Assembly: GCA_949879795.1 (NCBI GenBank)
Contig: CATLBR010000004.1
Span: 62,001 to 126,000, forward strand
DNA from: an uncultured Hungatella sp.
Lineage (GTDB): Bacteria > Bacillota > Clostridia > Lachnospirales > Lachnospiraceae
Length of the DNA stretch: 64,000 nucleotides
Direction of reading: 5' to 3'
Position numbers and translations under genes: made by a program. The notes below the pieces were generated by a model, which was not told where the DNA came from, did no database searches, and saw only the letters and a list, made by a program, of their open reading frames with translations. Shown one piece after another: positions 9,845-17,583 of this stretch (positions are counted from its first letter, which is position 1; the number at the start of each line of letters is the position of its first letter).

Positions 9845-10876
9845 TCAGGTGTTCAAAGTCCTGCAGCTGTCCCTTTCCACCAGATGATGAGGAACAATGA
9901 TCTTGGTGGCCATCAAATTGGGATTTTCCATGTGATTGATAATCTGGGAGGCGGCCTCGATGCCCAGCTGGCTGGAATTCACGTCAATGGAAGTCAGCTG
10001 AGGGGAGGTAAGTCTGGCCAGGAGGGAATTGTTGAAGGAGATGATGGACAGATCGCGGGGGATGGACAGTCCATTTTCCAGGCAGACTCTCTCAAGGGCT
10101 ACTGCCAGAATATCGTCGCTGACGACCATGGCAGTAGGATGGTTGGGCCCCTTCAGCAAAGTCTGAAGGGCGTTGGAGCTGTTTTTGTGGATGGAGTGGA
10201 TTTCCACGCAGTATTCAGGCAGCAGAGGGAGCTGATGGAGAGTCAGGGCCAGCTGATATCCCGCTTTTCGGTCGGCGGAGAACATCAGGCTGCTGTCGCT
10301 TCCGAGGTAGGCGATCTTGGTGTGGCCAAGGCTGATCAAATACTCCGTGGCCTCCTGACCTGCCAGAAGGTTATCATTGTCAATATATATGGTCTGGTTG
10401 GCGTACTGGTAGGCTTTGCCTATGAGCACATACAGCAGCCCTTCATTGTACAGATATTCGATCACAGGGTCCTGCTGCCTGGAGTACAGAATGATAAAAC
10501 TGTCCACCTGTCCGGTTCGGGACAGGGTTTGAATGACTTTTAAAAGTTCGTCTTCATCCTGTCCGGTGATGACCGTGTTGATGTACTGGCGATTGCTGCA
10601 GAACTGGCTGATACCCCGGATGGTCTCCAGATAAAATGAATTTTCATAAGTTTCTTTTTGGGACGGAGGCAGGATGACGCCGATGGTCCTAGTGCTGGGA
10701 ATCTGGGGCGCGGCAGTCTGGGAGGAAGGTCCCGGTTCATATCCCAGCTGAGCCATGGCCCGCCGTACTCTCTCTTTGGTTTCCTCGCTTATGGAGGGAT
10801 TGTCTTTGCATGTTCTTGACACGGTGGAAGGGGATACTCCTGCAAGAGCCGCCACTTCTTTGATGGTTACCGCCAT
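9845..10876 (-). CDS. LacI-family repressor, MalR-like
   Basis: This 343-residue protein begins with a textbook LacI helix-turn-helix (TIKEVAALAGVSPSTVSR, residues 4-21) and hinge, followed by a sugar-binding effector domain from about residue 60. It is transcribed away from the maltose-type PTS gene. The intergenic region between them contains many TGCAA/TTGCA half-sites, including two perfect inverted repeats close to the PTS start. The likely role is maltose- or sugar-phosphate-responsive repression of the PTS-phosphatase-MalQ operon and of itself. The effector is inferred from the neighbours only. Confidence 0.92.
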   Translation of the reverse strand: MAVTIKEVAALAGVSPSTVSRTCKDNPSISEETKERVRRAMAQLGYEPGPSSQTAAPQIPSTRTIGVILPPSQKETYENSFYLETIRGISQFCSNRQYINTVITGQDEDELLKVIQTLSRTGQVDSFIILYSRQQDPVIEYLYNEGLLYVLIGKAYQYANQTIYIDNDNLLAGQEATEYLISLGHTKIAYLGSDSSLMFSADRKAGYQLALTLHQLPLLPEYCVEIHSIHKNSSNALQTLLKGPNHPTAMVVSDDILAVALERVCLENGLSIPRDLSIISFNNSLLARLTSPQLTSIDVNSSQLGIEAASQIINHMENPNLMATKIIVPHHLVERDSCRTLNT

Positions 10877-11309
10877 AAAATAGGTATTCCTCCTGAATAA
10901 AATGAATGAGTATAGCTAAATCTATTGTAGGGGATAATGAAAAAAAAGTCAACGAGTTCATGCAAAATCAGAAGAAACAACTGTGCAATAATACAAAATA
11001 TTATAGAAATGAATATGCAAAATTGCAAAAACATAATGCAAAACAGTAACATAATCCTAACATGAAAAATATATGTAAATACCTCATCTCAAATAGGCAA
11101 TGAAGGAAAATACATTTTATTATACTTGGTATGTGAAAATTGCATAAAAATCAATTGATAAAATTGTGACAAACAGAGAAAAGAAAGAAAAATGATGAAA
11201 AGTATTGCAAAATCAATGCAAAGAATATATATTTAATGCAAGTAATTGCATTGAATTTGCATGATGATATGCAAAGACTAAAAGGAAAATAAAACAGGAG
11301 GGAAACAAA
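10877..11309. promoter_or_regulatory. divergent AT-rich control region with 12 TGCAA/TTGCA sites
   Basis: This 433-bp gap between the LacI regulator and the PTS gene is very AT-rich. Counting by eye and merging overlaps, TGCAA or its complement TTGCA occurs at 10961, 10984, 11016, 11023, 11037, 11140, 11205, 11217, 11237, 11246, 11257 and 11270. The last four form two inverted repeats (separate entry). Candidate promoter elements toward the PTS are TTGCAA (11205-11210), 17 bases, then TATATT (11228-11233), which is weak. The density suggests several operators and possibly DNA looping. Confidence 0.65.
11235..11275. promoter_or_regulatory. paired operators upstream of the PTS gene
   Basis: Two perfect 7-bp-arm inverted repeats lie in tandem: AATGCAA-GTAA-TTGCATT (11235-11252) and TTTGCAT-GATGAT-ATGCAAA (11256-11275). 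They end about 35 bases before the PTS start codon. Symmetric half-sites next to a divergent LacI gene are the classic layout of a repressor operator. The two spacers differ (4 and 6 bases), which is unusual for one protein. Confidence 0.65.
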
Positions 11310-13535
11310 ATGAGCAGCAAGAACGACAATTGCAGGAATATCCGTATTCTATCTCCAGAAACAGGGAAGGTAGTGCCTCTTGACCAGGTTCCGGATCCGG
11401 TGTTTTCTCAGAAGATCATCGGCGACGGAATCGCGGTGATTCCGTCAGACGGGAAGATCACAAGCCCGGTGGACGGTGAGGTGGCATCTGTGGCGGAGAC
11501 TCTTCACGCCTACGGGTTCCGCACGGAGGACGGCCTGGAACTGCTGATCCATATAGGGTTGGAGACGGTTGGTTTAAAAGGAGAATGCTTCAAGGTTTTT
11601 GTGAAGGCAGGGGACAAGGTGAAAGCAGGGGATCTCATCGCAGAAGTAGATTTGGAGGCCCTGGCTCAGAAGCAGATCAATCCCATCACGCCGGTGCTTG
11701 TGTGCGGCGGAATGGAAGGAAAGACTCTGGAATACGGCAGCGGTGAGGCGGAAGGAGGAAAGACGCCGGTTCTGACGGTTGTGAGCAGCCAGACCCAGGC
11801 GTCGGAAGAGCTTACGGCTCAGACGGGAGAGAGGGGTGCTTCTGCGCAGCAGGGACAGACGGCTGAGGCTGGGGAGAAAAAGTCTAAAAAGCCGGCGATC
11901 AACTTTGATTTTCTTCAGAAGCTGGGCAAGGTGCTCATGGTGGTTATCGCCGTCATGCCGGCGGCGGGGCTGATGATCAGCCTTGGCAAGCTGGTTCAGA
12001 TGGCAGGGGCAGATCTTCACATGATCCTGATGATCGGGAGCACCATGGAAAATATCGGCTGGGCTGTCATCAACAATCTCCACATCCTGTTCGCGGTGGC
12101 CATCGGCGGTTCATGGGCGAAAGAACGGGCAGGCGGCGCGTTTGCGGCAGTGATCGCGTTTATATTAATCAACTGTATCACAGGAGCCATATTCGGTGTC
12201 ACCGCCGATATGCTCAATGACGCAGAAGCCGTGACTCACACCTTGTTTGGCAGAGAGATTCTGGTAAACGGATACTTTACCTCGGTTTTGGGGGCTCCAG
12301 CCTTGAATATGGGTGTGTTTGTGGGAATTATTTCCGGATTTGTAGGTGGAATTATTTACAATAAGTATTATAATTATAGAAAACTTCCTGATGCTCTGGC
12401 ATTTTTCAACGGAAAGCGGTTTGTACCTATGGTAGTCATTGTTTGGTCGGTCATCGTCTCCATGGTGCTGGCGGTGGTGTGGCCGGTGGTCCAGACAGGA
12501 ATCAACAACTTCGGCGTGTGGATTGCCAACTCGTCTTCCACATCCCCGGTGCTGGCTCCGTTTATCTACGGAACACTGGAGAGGCTGCTGCTTCCTTTCG
12601 GTCTCCATCACATGCTGACCATCCCCATGAACTACACTTCCTTCGGGGGAACATACACGATTCAGACAGGCATCAATGCGGGCTCTCAGGTGTTTGGGCA
12701 GGACCCGCTGTGGCTCGCCTGGGTTACCGACCTGATCAATTTTAAGGATGCGGGAAACATGACCGCCTACACGGATCTGATGACCAACGTGATTCCTGCC
12801 AGATTCAAGGTGGGCCAGATGATCGGCGCCACAGGTCTTCTTTTGGGAATCGCTCTGGCTATGTACCGCAGAGTGGATCCGGATAAACAGCCCAGATACC
12901 GTTCCATGTTCTTCTCTACGGTGCTGGCAGTGTTCCTCACCGGCGTCACAGAGCCTCTTGAGTTTATGTTCATGTTCTGCGCTCTTCCGCTGTATGTGGT
13001 TTACGCCGTTCTGCAGGGCTGCGCGTTTGCCATGGCGGGAATCATTCACCTGAGGCTTCACTCTTTTGGAAATCTGGAGTTTATCACCAGAGTTCCCATG
13101 TCCCTGAAAGCGGGGCTGTCAGGAGACTTGATCAATTTTGTGATCTGCGTGGTGGCATTCTTTGCCATCGGGTATGTAGTCGCCTATGTGATGATCGACA
13201 AACTGAAATTTGCCACTCCGGGACGTCTGGGGAATTATACAGATGAAGGCTCTGAGGAGGAGGCCGGTTCCGGGCAGGCAGCCTCTGGCGGCAAGGGAGG
13301 CAATTCCCAGGCCGAGAGGATCATCGGACTTCTGGGAGGAAGAGAGAACATCACCTTGGTAGACGCCTGTATGACAAGACTTCGCGTCACGGTGAAAGAT
13401 CCGTCCAAGGTGGCAGAGCTGGCCCAGTGGAAAGCGGAAGGAGCCCTGGGACTGCTGAAGAAAGACAACGGAATACAGGCAGTATACGGCCCCAAAGCCG
13501 ACGTCCTAAAATCCGACATCAACGACATTCTATAG
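11310..13535 (+). CDS. PTS maltose/glucose-type permease, IIA-IIC-IIB fusion
   Basis: This 741-residue membrane protein imports and phosphorylates a sugar. Residues 1-165 are a Crr-like IIA domain; H81 in LLIHIGLETV is the expected phosphohistidine, with H66 as its partner. A hydrophilic linker (about 165-195) joins it to a multi-spanning IIC domain (about 200-620). The C-terminal IIB domain has C687 in VDACMTRLRVTV, the phosphocysteine motif of the glucose superfamily. The segment FATPGRLGNYTDE is typical of the maltose/glucose branch (MalX/MalT/PtsG). IIA at the N-terminus is less common than the IICBA order. With the downstream phosphatase candidate and MalQ, maltose is the best-supported substrate. 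AGGAGGG precedes the ATG. Confidence 0.93.
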   Translation: MSSKNDNCRNIRILSPETGKVVPLDQVPDPVFSQKIIGDGIAVIPSDGKITSPVDGEVASVAETLHAYGFRTEDGLELLIHIGLETVGLKGECFKVFVKAGDKVKAGDLIAEVDLEALAQKQINPITPVLVCGGMEGKTLEYGSGEAEGGKTPVLTVVSSQTQASEELTAQTGERGASAQQGQTAEAGEKKSKKPAINFDFLQKLGKVLMVVIAVMPAAGLMISLGKLVQMAGADLHMILMIGSTMENIGWAVINNLHILFAVAIGGSWAKERAGGAFAAVIAFILINCITGAIFGVTADMLNDAEAVTHTLFGREILVNGYFTSVLGAPALNMGVFVGIISGFVGGIIYNKYYNYRKLPDALAFFNGKRFVPMVVIVWSVIVSMVLAVVWPVVQTGINNFGVWIANSSSTSPVLAPFIYGTLERLLLPFGLHHMLTIPMNYTSFGGTYTIQTGINAGSQVFGQDPLWLAWVTDLINFKDAGNMTAYTDLMTNVIPARFKVGQMIGATGLLLGIALAMYRRVDPDKQPRYRSMFFSTVLAVFLTGVTEPLEFMFMFCALPLYVVYAVLQGCAFAMAGIIHLRLHSFGNLEFITRVPMSLKAGLSGDLINFVICVVAFFAIGYVVAYVMIDKLKFATPGRLGNYTDEGSEEEAGSGQAASGGKGGNSQAERIIGLLGGRENITLVDACMTRLRVTVKDPSKVAELAQWKAEGALGLLKKDNGIQAVYGPKADVLKSDINDIL

Positions 13536-13600
13536 CTATGAGCCGGGCGGAGGCAGGCGAGCAGCCACGAAGCGAGAAAAGCCGCAGCAAAGCGGAGGCT

Positions 13601-13696
13601 TTTGGAGCTTCAGCCCGGCGTGGCAGCCCGTCAGCTTCCATATAGCATCGCTTGAGCCCGACCAAAGCCAAGCGAAGACATTTGGAGCTTCAGCCC
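13601..13696. repeat. imperfect 80-bp direct repeat between PTS and phosphatase genes
   Basis: TTTGGAGCTTCAGCCC occurs at 13601-13616 and again at 13681-13696, exactly 80 bp apart. Around it are related stretches (AAGCGA...AAGCC, GGCAGCC). The sequence fills most of the gap between the PTS stop and the next gene. It looks like a duplicated intergenic element; a role in transcript processing or partial termination is possible but unproven. Confidence 0.7.
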
Positions 13697-13735
13697 CGCC
13701 GGGGCAGCCGTACAACACAAGAAGGGGGGATTTCC

Positions 13736-14593
13736 ATGAAACTTCTTACATTAAACACCCACAGCCTGGCGGAACCGGAGTATGAGAAAAAGCTCCGTCT
13801 TTTTGCCGAACTGGTAGAGAGAGAAGAGCCCGACATCATCGCTCTCCAGGAGGTTAACCAGACTGTCGCGTCTTCTCCGGCAAAAGACGCCGAAGATTTT
13901 GGATATATACCCTGCAGCGGATACCAGGGGCAGGTGAAGGAAGACAACCACGGCTTGAATCTGGCAAGAATCCTAAGCGGCTCAGGTATCTTCTATCACT
14001 GGACCTGGGTTCCTGCCAAGTTGGGGTATGATATCTATGAAGAAGGCCTTGCCCTGTTTTCATTAAGTCCCATAGAAGACGCGGAACACTTTTTTATCAG
14101 CGCAAGCCAGTCATTTTCCAACTGGAAGACACGGAAAGCGGTGGGAATTCAGGTGGGGGGCCAGTGGTTCTACTCAGTCCACATGGGCTGGTGGGGAGAC
14201 GAGGACGAACCTTTTGCATGTCATTGGGACCGGTTTCAGGAACATATAAAACGGCACAGGGAAGAGAAAAAGATTGTCTGGATCATGGGGGATTTCAACA
14301 GTCCTTGTGACAGGACGGGAGAAGGGTATGATTATGTGAGAAATTCCGGCTGGCATGACACATACGAGCTGGCGGAGGAAAAAGACGGGGGTATCACCGT
14401 AGGGCACGTGATCGACGGCTGGCGTCAGGAGGAAGGACAGCAGGGAAAGCCGCCCAAGGGTATGAGGATTGATTATATATGGTGCTGTGACAAGGCAGAG
14501 GTGCGCAGATCCCAGGTGGTCTGCGACGGTGTCAGCAGTCCGGTGGTTTCCGACCACTACGGACTGATGATTGTGGCAGAGAAAGAATCGTGA
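13736..14593 (+). CDS. endonuclease/exonuclease/phosphatase-fold enzyme, likely maltose-6'-phosphate phosphatase
   Basis: From the ATG at 13736 (ribosome site GAAGGGGGGA) this is 285 residues. The exonuclease-III/DNase-I fold signatures are present: TLNTHS at the N-terminus, ALQEVNQ near residue 42, GDFNSP near residue 187 and SDHYGLM at the C-terminus. No export signal is visible. In Enterococcus faecalis the phosphatase MapP converts PTS-made maltose-6'-phosphate to maltose, and to my knowledge it belongs to this fold. A gene of this fold between a maltose-type PTS and MalQ fits the same role: without dephosphorylation MalQ could not use the PTS product. The specific function is inference; the fold is clear. 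Confidence 0.75.
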   Translation: MKLLTLNTHSLAEPEYEKKLRLFAELVEREEPDIIALQEVNQTVASSPAKDAEDFGYIPCSGYQGQVKEDNHGLNLARILSGSGIFYHWTWVPAKLGYDIYEEGLALFSLSPIEDAEHFFISASQSFSNWKTRKAVGIQVGGQWFYSVHMGWWGDEDEPFACHWDRFQEHIKRHREEKKIVWIMGDFNSPCDRTGEGYDYVRNSGWHDTYELAEEKDGGITVGHVIDGWRQEEGQQGKPPKGMRIDYIWCCDKAEVRRSQVVCDGVSSPVVSDHYGLMIVAEKES

Positions 14594-14610
14594 GAAGGGA
14601 AGGAGTCAAT

Positions 14611-16149
14611 ATGAATCGTGGAGCAGGGATTTTGCTGCCGATTACCAGCCTGCCGTCCAAATACGGCATAGGCTGTTTTTCGAAAAGCGCTTATGAGTTT
14701 GTAGACTGGCTGAAGGAGGCAGGGCAGTGTTACTGGCAGATTCTGCCCCTGGTGCCTACCAGTTTTGGAGATTCGCCGTATCAGTCGTTTTCCACCTATG
14801 CAGGGAATCCATATTTTATCAGTCTGGAAGAACTGATTGAAGAGGGTGTTCTGACAGAAGAAGAGTGTGAGAGCGTGGATTTCGGCGACGACCCAAAAGA
14901 TATTGACTATGAGAAAATGTATCTGGGGCGTTATCCGCTTTTGAGGAAAGCTTATGAGCGGAGCAAGGTCAGCGAAAACCAGGAGTACTTAAACTTTGTA
15001 GAGGAGAACAGCTGGTGGCTCAGCGACTATGGGCTGTTTATGGCGGTGAAGGAGCGGTTTGACGGGAAACCATGGACCGAGTGGGCCGAGGATATCCGTT
15101 TGAGATGGGGAAATGCCATGGATTACTACAGGCGGGAGCAGTACTTCGAAATCGAATTTCACCAGTATCTTCAGTATCTGTTCCATCGGCAGTGGACGAA
15201 GCTGAAGGCCTATGCCAACGAGAAAGGCGTGAAGATTATAGGCGACATTCCCATCTATGTGGCCATGGACAGCGCGGATGCCTGGGCCAGGCCGGAGCTG
15301 TTCCAGCTGGATGAGAATAATGTGCCGGTAGCTGTGGCAGGATGCCCGCCGGATGGGTTTGCCGTGGACGGACAGCTGTGGGGGAACCCTCTGTACCGCT
15401 GGGACTATCACGAGAGCACCGGATATCAGTGGTGGATGGAGCGTCTTGGGTATTGTTTCAAGATGTACGACGTGGTGCGCATCGACCATTTCAGAGGATT
15501 TGACGAGTACTATTCCATCCCTTACGGCTCTGAGACAGCCAAGAAGGGGACTTGGGAGAAGGGGCCCGGGATCAAACTGTTTAACCGTATGAAGGAAGTT
15601 ATGGGCGAGAGGGAAGTCATCGCCGAGGACCTGGGGTATGTGACAGACTCGGTGCGGAAACTGGTGCAGGACAGCGGATTTCCGGGGATGAAGGTTTTGG
15701 AGTTTGCCTTTGATTCCAGAGACACCGGCAGCGCCAGCGATTACCTTCCCCACAACTACACGGAGAACTGTGTGGCCTACACGGGAACACACGACAACGA
15801 GACTCTGGCAGGATGGTTCGGCAGCATCAGCAAAGAGGAGATGGAGATGACCAGGGATTACCTGTGTGACCAGCACACTCCCAGGAAATATCTGTATAAG
15901 CCTATGATCAGCCTGATTATGAGGAGCAGGGCAAAACTGTGTGTGATTCCCATGCAGGACTATCTGGGATATGACAACTCCTGCCGCATGAACCGGCCTT
16001 CCACCGTGGGGACCAACTGGAAGTGGCGGGTGACCTGGGAAGAACTGACAGAGGAACTGAAGGAAGAGATTTACGATACTGCCAGGAGATTTGGAAGACT
16101 GGGATGGCAGTGGCGCCAGGAGGCCAAAGAGGAAGACGGGACAAAATAA
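14611..16149 (+). CDS. malQ: 4-alpha-glucanotransferase (amylomaltase, GH77)
   Basis: MalQ transfers alpha-1,4-glucan segments, turning maltose and short maltodextrins into longer chains plus glucose. The ATG at 14611 follows GGGAAGGAG with good spacing and gives the standard N-terminus MNRGAGILLPITSLPS; 512 residues is normal for the family. Catalytic residues are visible: nucleophile D292 in RIDHFRGF, acid/base E339 in IAEDLGYV and D395 in GTHDNET. The 18-base gap to the phosphatase candidate indicates one operon with the PTS gene. It is the step that would consume free maltose made by that phosphatase. Confidence 0.97.
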   Translation: MNRGAGILLPITSLPSKYGIGCFSKSAYEFVDWLKEAGQCYWQILPLVPTSFGDSPYQSFSTYAGNPYFISLEELIEEGVLTEEECESVDFGDDPKDIDYEKMYLGRYPLLRKAYERSKVSENQEYLNFVEENSWWLSDYGLFMAVKERFDGKPWTEWAEDIRLRWGNAMDYYRREQYFEIEFHQYLQYLFHRQWTKLKAYANEKGVKIIGDIPIYVAMDSADAWARPELFQLDENNVPVAVAGCPPDGFAVDGQLWGNPLYRWDYHESTGYQWWMERLGYCFKMYDVVRIDHFRGFDEYYSIPYGSETAKKGTWEKGPGIKLFNRMKEVMGEREVIAEDLGYVTDSVRKLVQDSGFPGMKVLEFAFDSRDTGSASDYLPHNYTENCVAYTGTHDNETLAGWFGSISKEEMEMTRDYLCDQHTPRKYLYKPMISLIMRSRAKLCVIPMQDYLGYDNSCRMNRPSTVGTNWKWRVTWEELTEELKEEIYDTARRFGRLGWQWRQEAKEEDGTK

Positions 16150-16173
16150 CTTTCATAAATAGCAGGATAGAAA

Positions 16174-16202
16174 AGGGTGTGTGAATTTAATCCACACACC
16201 CT
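16174..16202. terminator. convergent terminator between malQ and rubrerythrin
   Basis: A 10-bp perfect stem (16174-16183 with 16193-16202) lies between two converging genes. The T-rich flank (TTTTCT) is on the minus-strand side, so it best serves the rubrerythrin transcript and may also halt malQ transcription. Confidence 0.75.
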
Positions 16203-16230
16203 GAAAAATCCTCTTCTAAGAAAGTTCTTC

Positions 16231-16773
16231 TTAGCCAAAGTATCTCTTCAGCAGACCTGCGAATGCCTTGCCGTGTCTTGCCTCGTCTCTTGCCATCTCG
16301 TGTACGGTGTCGTGAATAGCGTCAAGGTTGGCGGCTTTAGCTCTCTTGGCCAGATCGAACTTGCCGGCGGTAGCTCCGTTCTCGGCGGCAACTCTCATCT
16401 CCAGGTTCTTCTTGGTACTGTTGGTAACTACCTCGCCCAGAAGTTCCGCGAACTTGGCAGCATGCTCGGCCTCTTCGTAGGCAGCCTTCTCCCAGTACAG
16501 ACCGATCTCGGGATAACCCTCTCTGTGGGCAACTCTCGCCATAGCCAGATACATACCAACTTCGGAGCACTCACCCTCAAAGTTGGCTCTCAGATCAGCG
16601 ATAATGTCCTCGGAAACGCCCTGAGCGACACCTACCACATGCTCTGCGGCCCATGCCATCTCACCTTTCTGCTCTTCGAACTTGGAAGCAGGTACATGGC
16701 ACTGTGGGCACTCAGCAGGAGGATTGTCTCCCTCGTGAACATAACCGCATACTGTACAAACCCATTTCTTCAT
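16231..16773 (-). CDS. reverse rubrerythrin (NADH peroxidase type)
   Basis: The ATG at 16773, preceded by AAAAGGAG, gives 180 residues. The rubredoxin-like CxxC...CxxC iron site comes first (residues 5-24: CTVCGY and CPQCH), followed by the four-helix diiron domain with [15 protein letters not shown] and DEARHG motifs. That domain order is reversed from classical rubrerythrin and matches the reverse rubrerythrin (revRbr) of clostridia, which reduces hydrogen peroxide and oxygen. It acts in the cytoplasm as an oxidative-stress defence. A TTGACA promoter followed by a PerR-box-like palindrome lies upstream, and perR is the next gene. Confidence 0.95.
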   Translation of the reverse strand: MKKWVCTVCGYVHEGDNPPAECPQCHVPASKFEEQKGEMAWAAEHVVGVAQGVSEDIIADLRANFEGECSEVGMYLAMARVAHREGYPEIGLYWEKAAYEEAEHAAKFAELLGEVVTNSTKKNLEMRVAAENGATAGKFDLAKRAKAANLDAIHDTVHEMARDEARHGKAFAGLLKRYFG

Positions 16774-16821
16774 AGATCGATTCTCCTTTTCTTTATATAA
16801 ATTTATTTGTCTCCAGAACCA

Positions 16822-16879
16822 TAACAATAATAGTAATTGTTACTGATATGACTTTATCATAAGTATGTCCCAATGTCAA
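16822..16879 (-). promoter_or_regulatory. rubrerythrin promoter with PerR-box-like operator
   Basis: On the minus strand TTGACA (16874-16879), 17 bases and TAAAGT (16851-16856) form a promoter. Nine bases beyond the -10 is the palindrome TAACAAT-N7-ATTGTTA (16822-16842), covering the likely start site. It resembles the PerR box (TTATAATnATTATAA) at roughly 10 of 14 positions by eye. De-repression by peroxide is the inferred logic. Confidence 0.65.
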
Positions 16880-16897
16880 GCCTTAATGAGAAATTTT

Positions 16898-17287
16898 TTA
16901 AACATTTTTCAGGCAATCCTGGCAGAGACCGTAAAAGTAGGTGAGATGGCTGTCGACACGGCCGCTGCAGCAGCGCTGAGCCTGCTGATTCAGGTCGGCA
17001 GAAGGTTCTAAGGGCAGATCTGTGATGGCTCCGCAGGCTCTGCAGACAAAGTGATAGTGGGGAGACAGCTCTCCGTCAAACCGGTCCGGCCCGTATCCGA
17101 AGCTCAGTTTCCGGACCTCGCCCTGCTCCACGAGAAGATTTAAGTTTCGATACACAGTGCCCAGGCTGATGTTGGGATATTCCTCTCTGATGGCCAGGTA
17201 TACATGGTCGGCGGTGGGGTGGTCCCGGCGGGTCATGAGACAGGCCTTGATGCTTTCGCGCTGTCTGCTGTATTTTAATATCTTCAT
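16898..17287 (-). CDS. perR: Fur-family peroxide regulator, PerR-like
   Basis: This 129-residue protein has the Fur-type winged helix (TADHVYLAIREEYPNISLGTVYRNLNLL) and two CxxC pairs (CRAC near residue 82 and CQDC near the C-terminus) that hold the structural zinc. His and Asp residues around DRFDGELSPHYHF (about 68-80) are the regulatory metal site. PerR proteins repress peroxide-defence genes and sense peroxide by iron-catalysed histidine oxidation. The reverse rubrerythrin gene lies just downstream on the same strand with its own promoter. PerR rather than Fur or Zur is judged from this neighbour and the PerR-box-like elements. Its leader contains two copies of a 109-bp structured repeat. 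Confidence 0.85.
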   Translation of the reverse strand: MKILKYSRQRESIKACLMTRRDHPTADHVYLAIREEYPNISLGTVYRNLNLLVEQGEVRKLSFGYGPDRFDGELSPHYHFVCRACGAITDLPLEPSADLNQQAQRCCSGRVDSHLTYFYGLCQDCLKNV

Positions 17288-17303
17288 GGCAGCCTCCTGT
17301 CAC

Positions 17304-17521
17304 AAGTAAACCTCCATGCGCCCGGAGGGCGGGTGTACCGCCACCCATGAAAATCTGCGGGCGCATTTGGCATACCTGAATGCATGCCGCCTAATCGGCG
17401 GCAAAACTTACAAAGTAAACCTCCATGCGCCCGGAGGGCGGGCGTACCGCCACCCATAAAAGTCTGCGGGCGCATTTGGCATACCTGAATGCATGCCGCC
17501 TGTTCGGCGGCGGACTTTCAT
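17304..17521. repeat. two tandem 109-bp hairpin-rich repeats in the perR leader
   Basis: Units 17304-17412 and 17413-17521 differ at about ten positions. Each contains nested inverted repeats: ATGCGCCCG with CGGGCGCAT, inside it GGCGG with CCGCC, then GGCAT with ATGCC and GCCGCC with GGCGGC. The block lies between the perR promoter (17549-17577) and the perR start codon, so it would be transcribed as a strongly folded 5' leader. GC content is far higher than the flanking AT-rich promoter sequence. It could be a dispersed mobile repeat or a regulatory RNA. Confidence 0.9.
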
Positions 17522-17522
17522 G

Positions 17523-17577
17523 GTAATAATGATAATAGTTACTGTTTAAGAATAACAGAAGGAAAGGTGAATGTCAA
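17523..17577 (-). promoter_or_regulatory. perR: perR promoter with PerR-box-like operator
   Basis: On the minus strand TTGACA (17572-17577), 17 bases and TATTCT (17549-17554) form a promoter in the gap after the LysR gene. Downstream, over the likely start site, 17523-17542 reads GTAACTATTATCATTATTAC, matching the PerR box at about 11 of 14 positions by eye. The same arrangement occurs at the rubrerythrin promoter, which supports autoregulation. Confidence 0.65.
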
Positions 17578-17583
17578 GACGGG

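Noticed and set aside
14989-15876. long antisense frame in malQ
   Set aside because: The sense strand carries all GH77 motifs; the antisense frame has no start context or recognisable domain.
17076-17475. two short minus-strand frames with the same N-terminal sequence inside the perR leader
   Set aside because: They arise because the 109-bp units repeat; each spans the hairpins, and one runs into perR in another frame.
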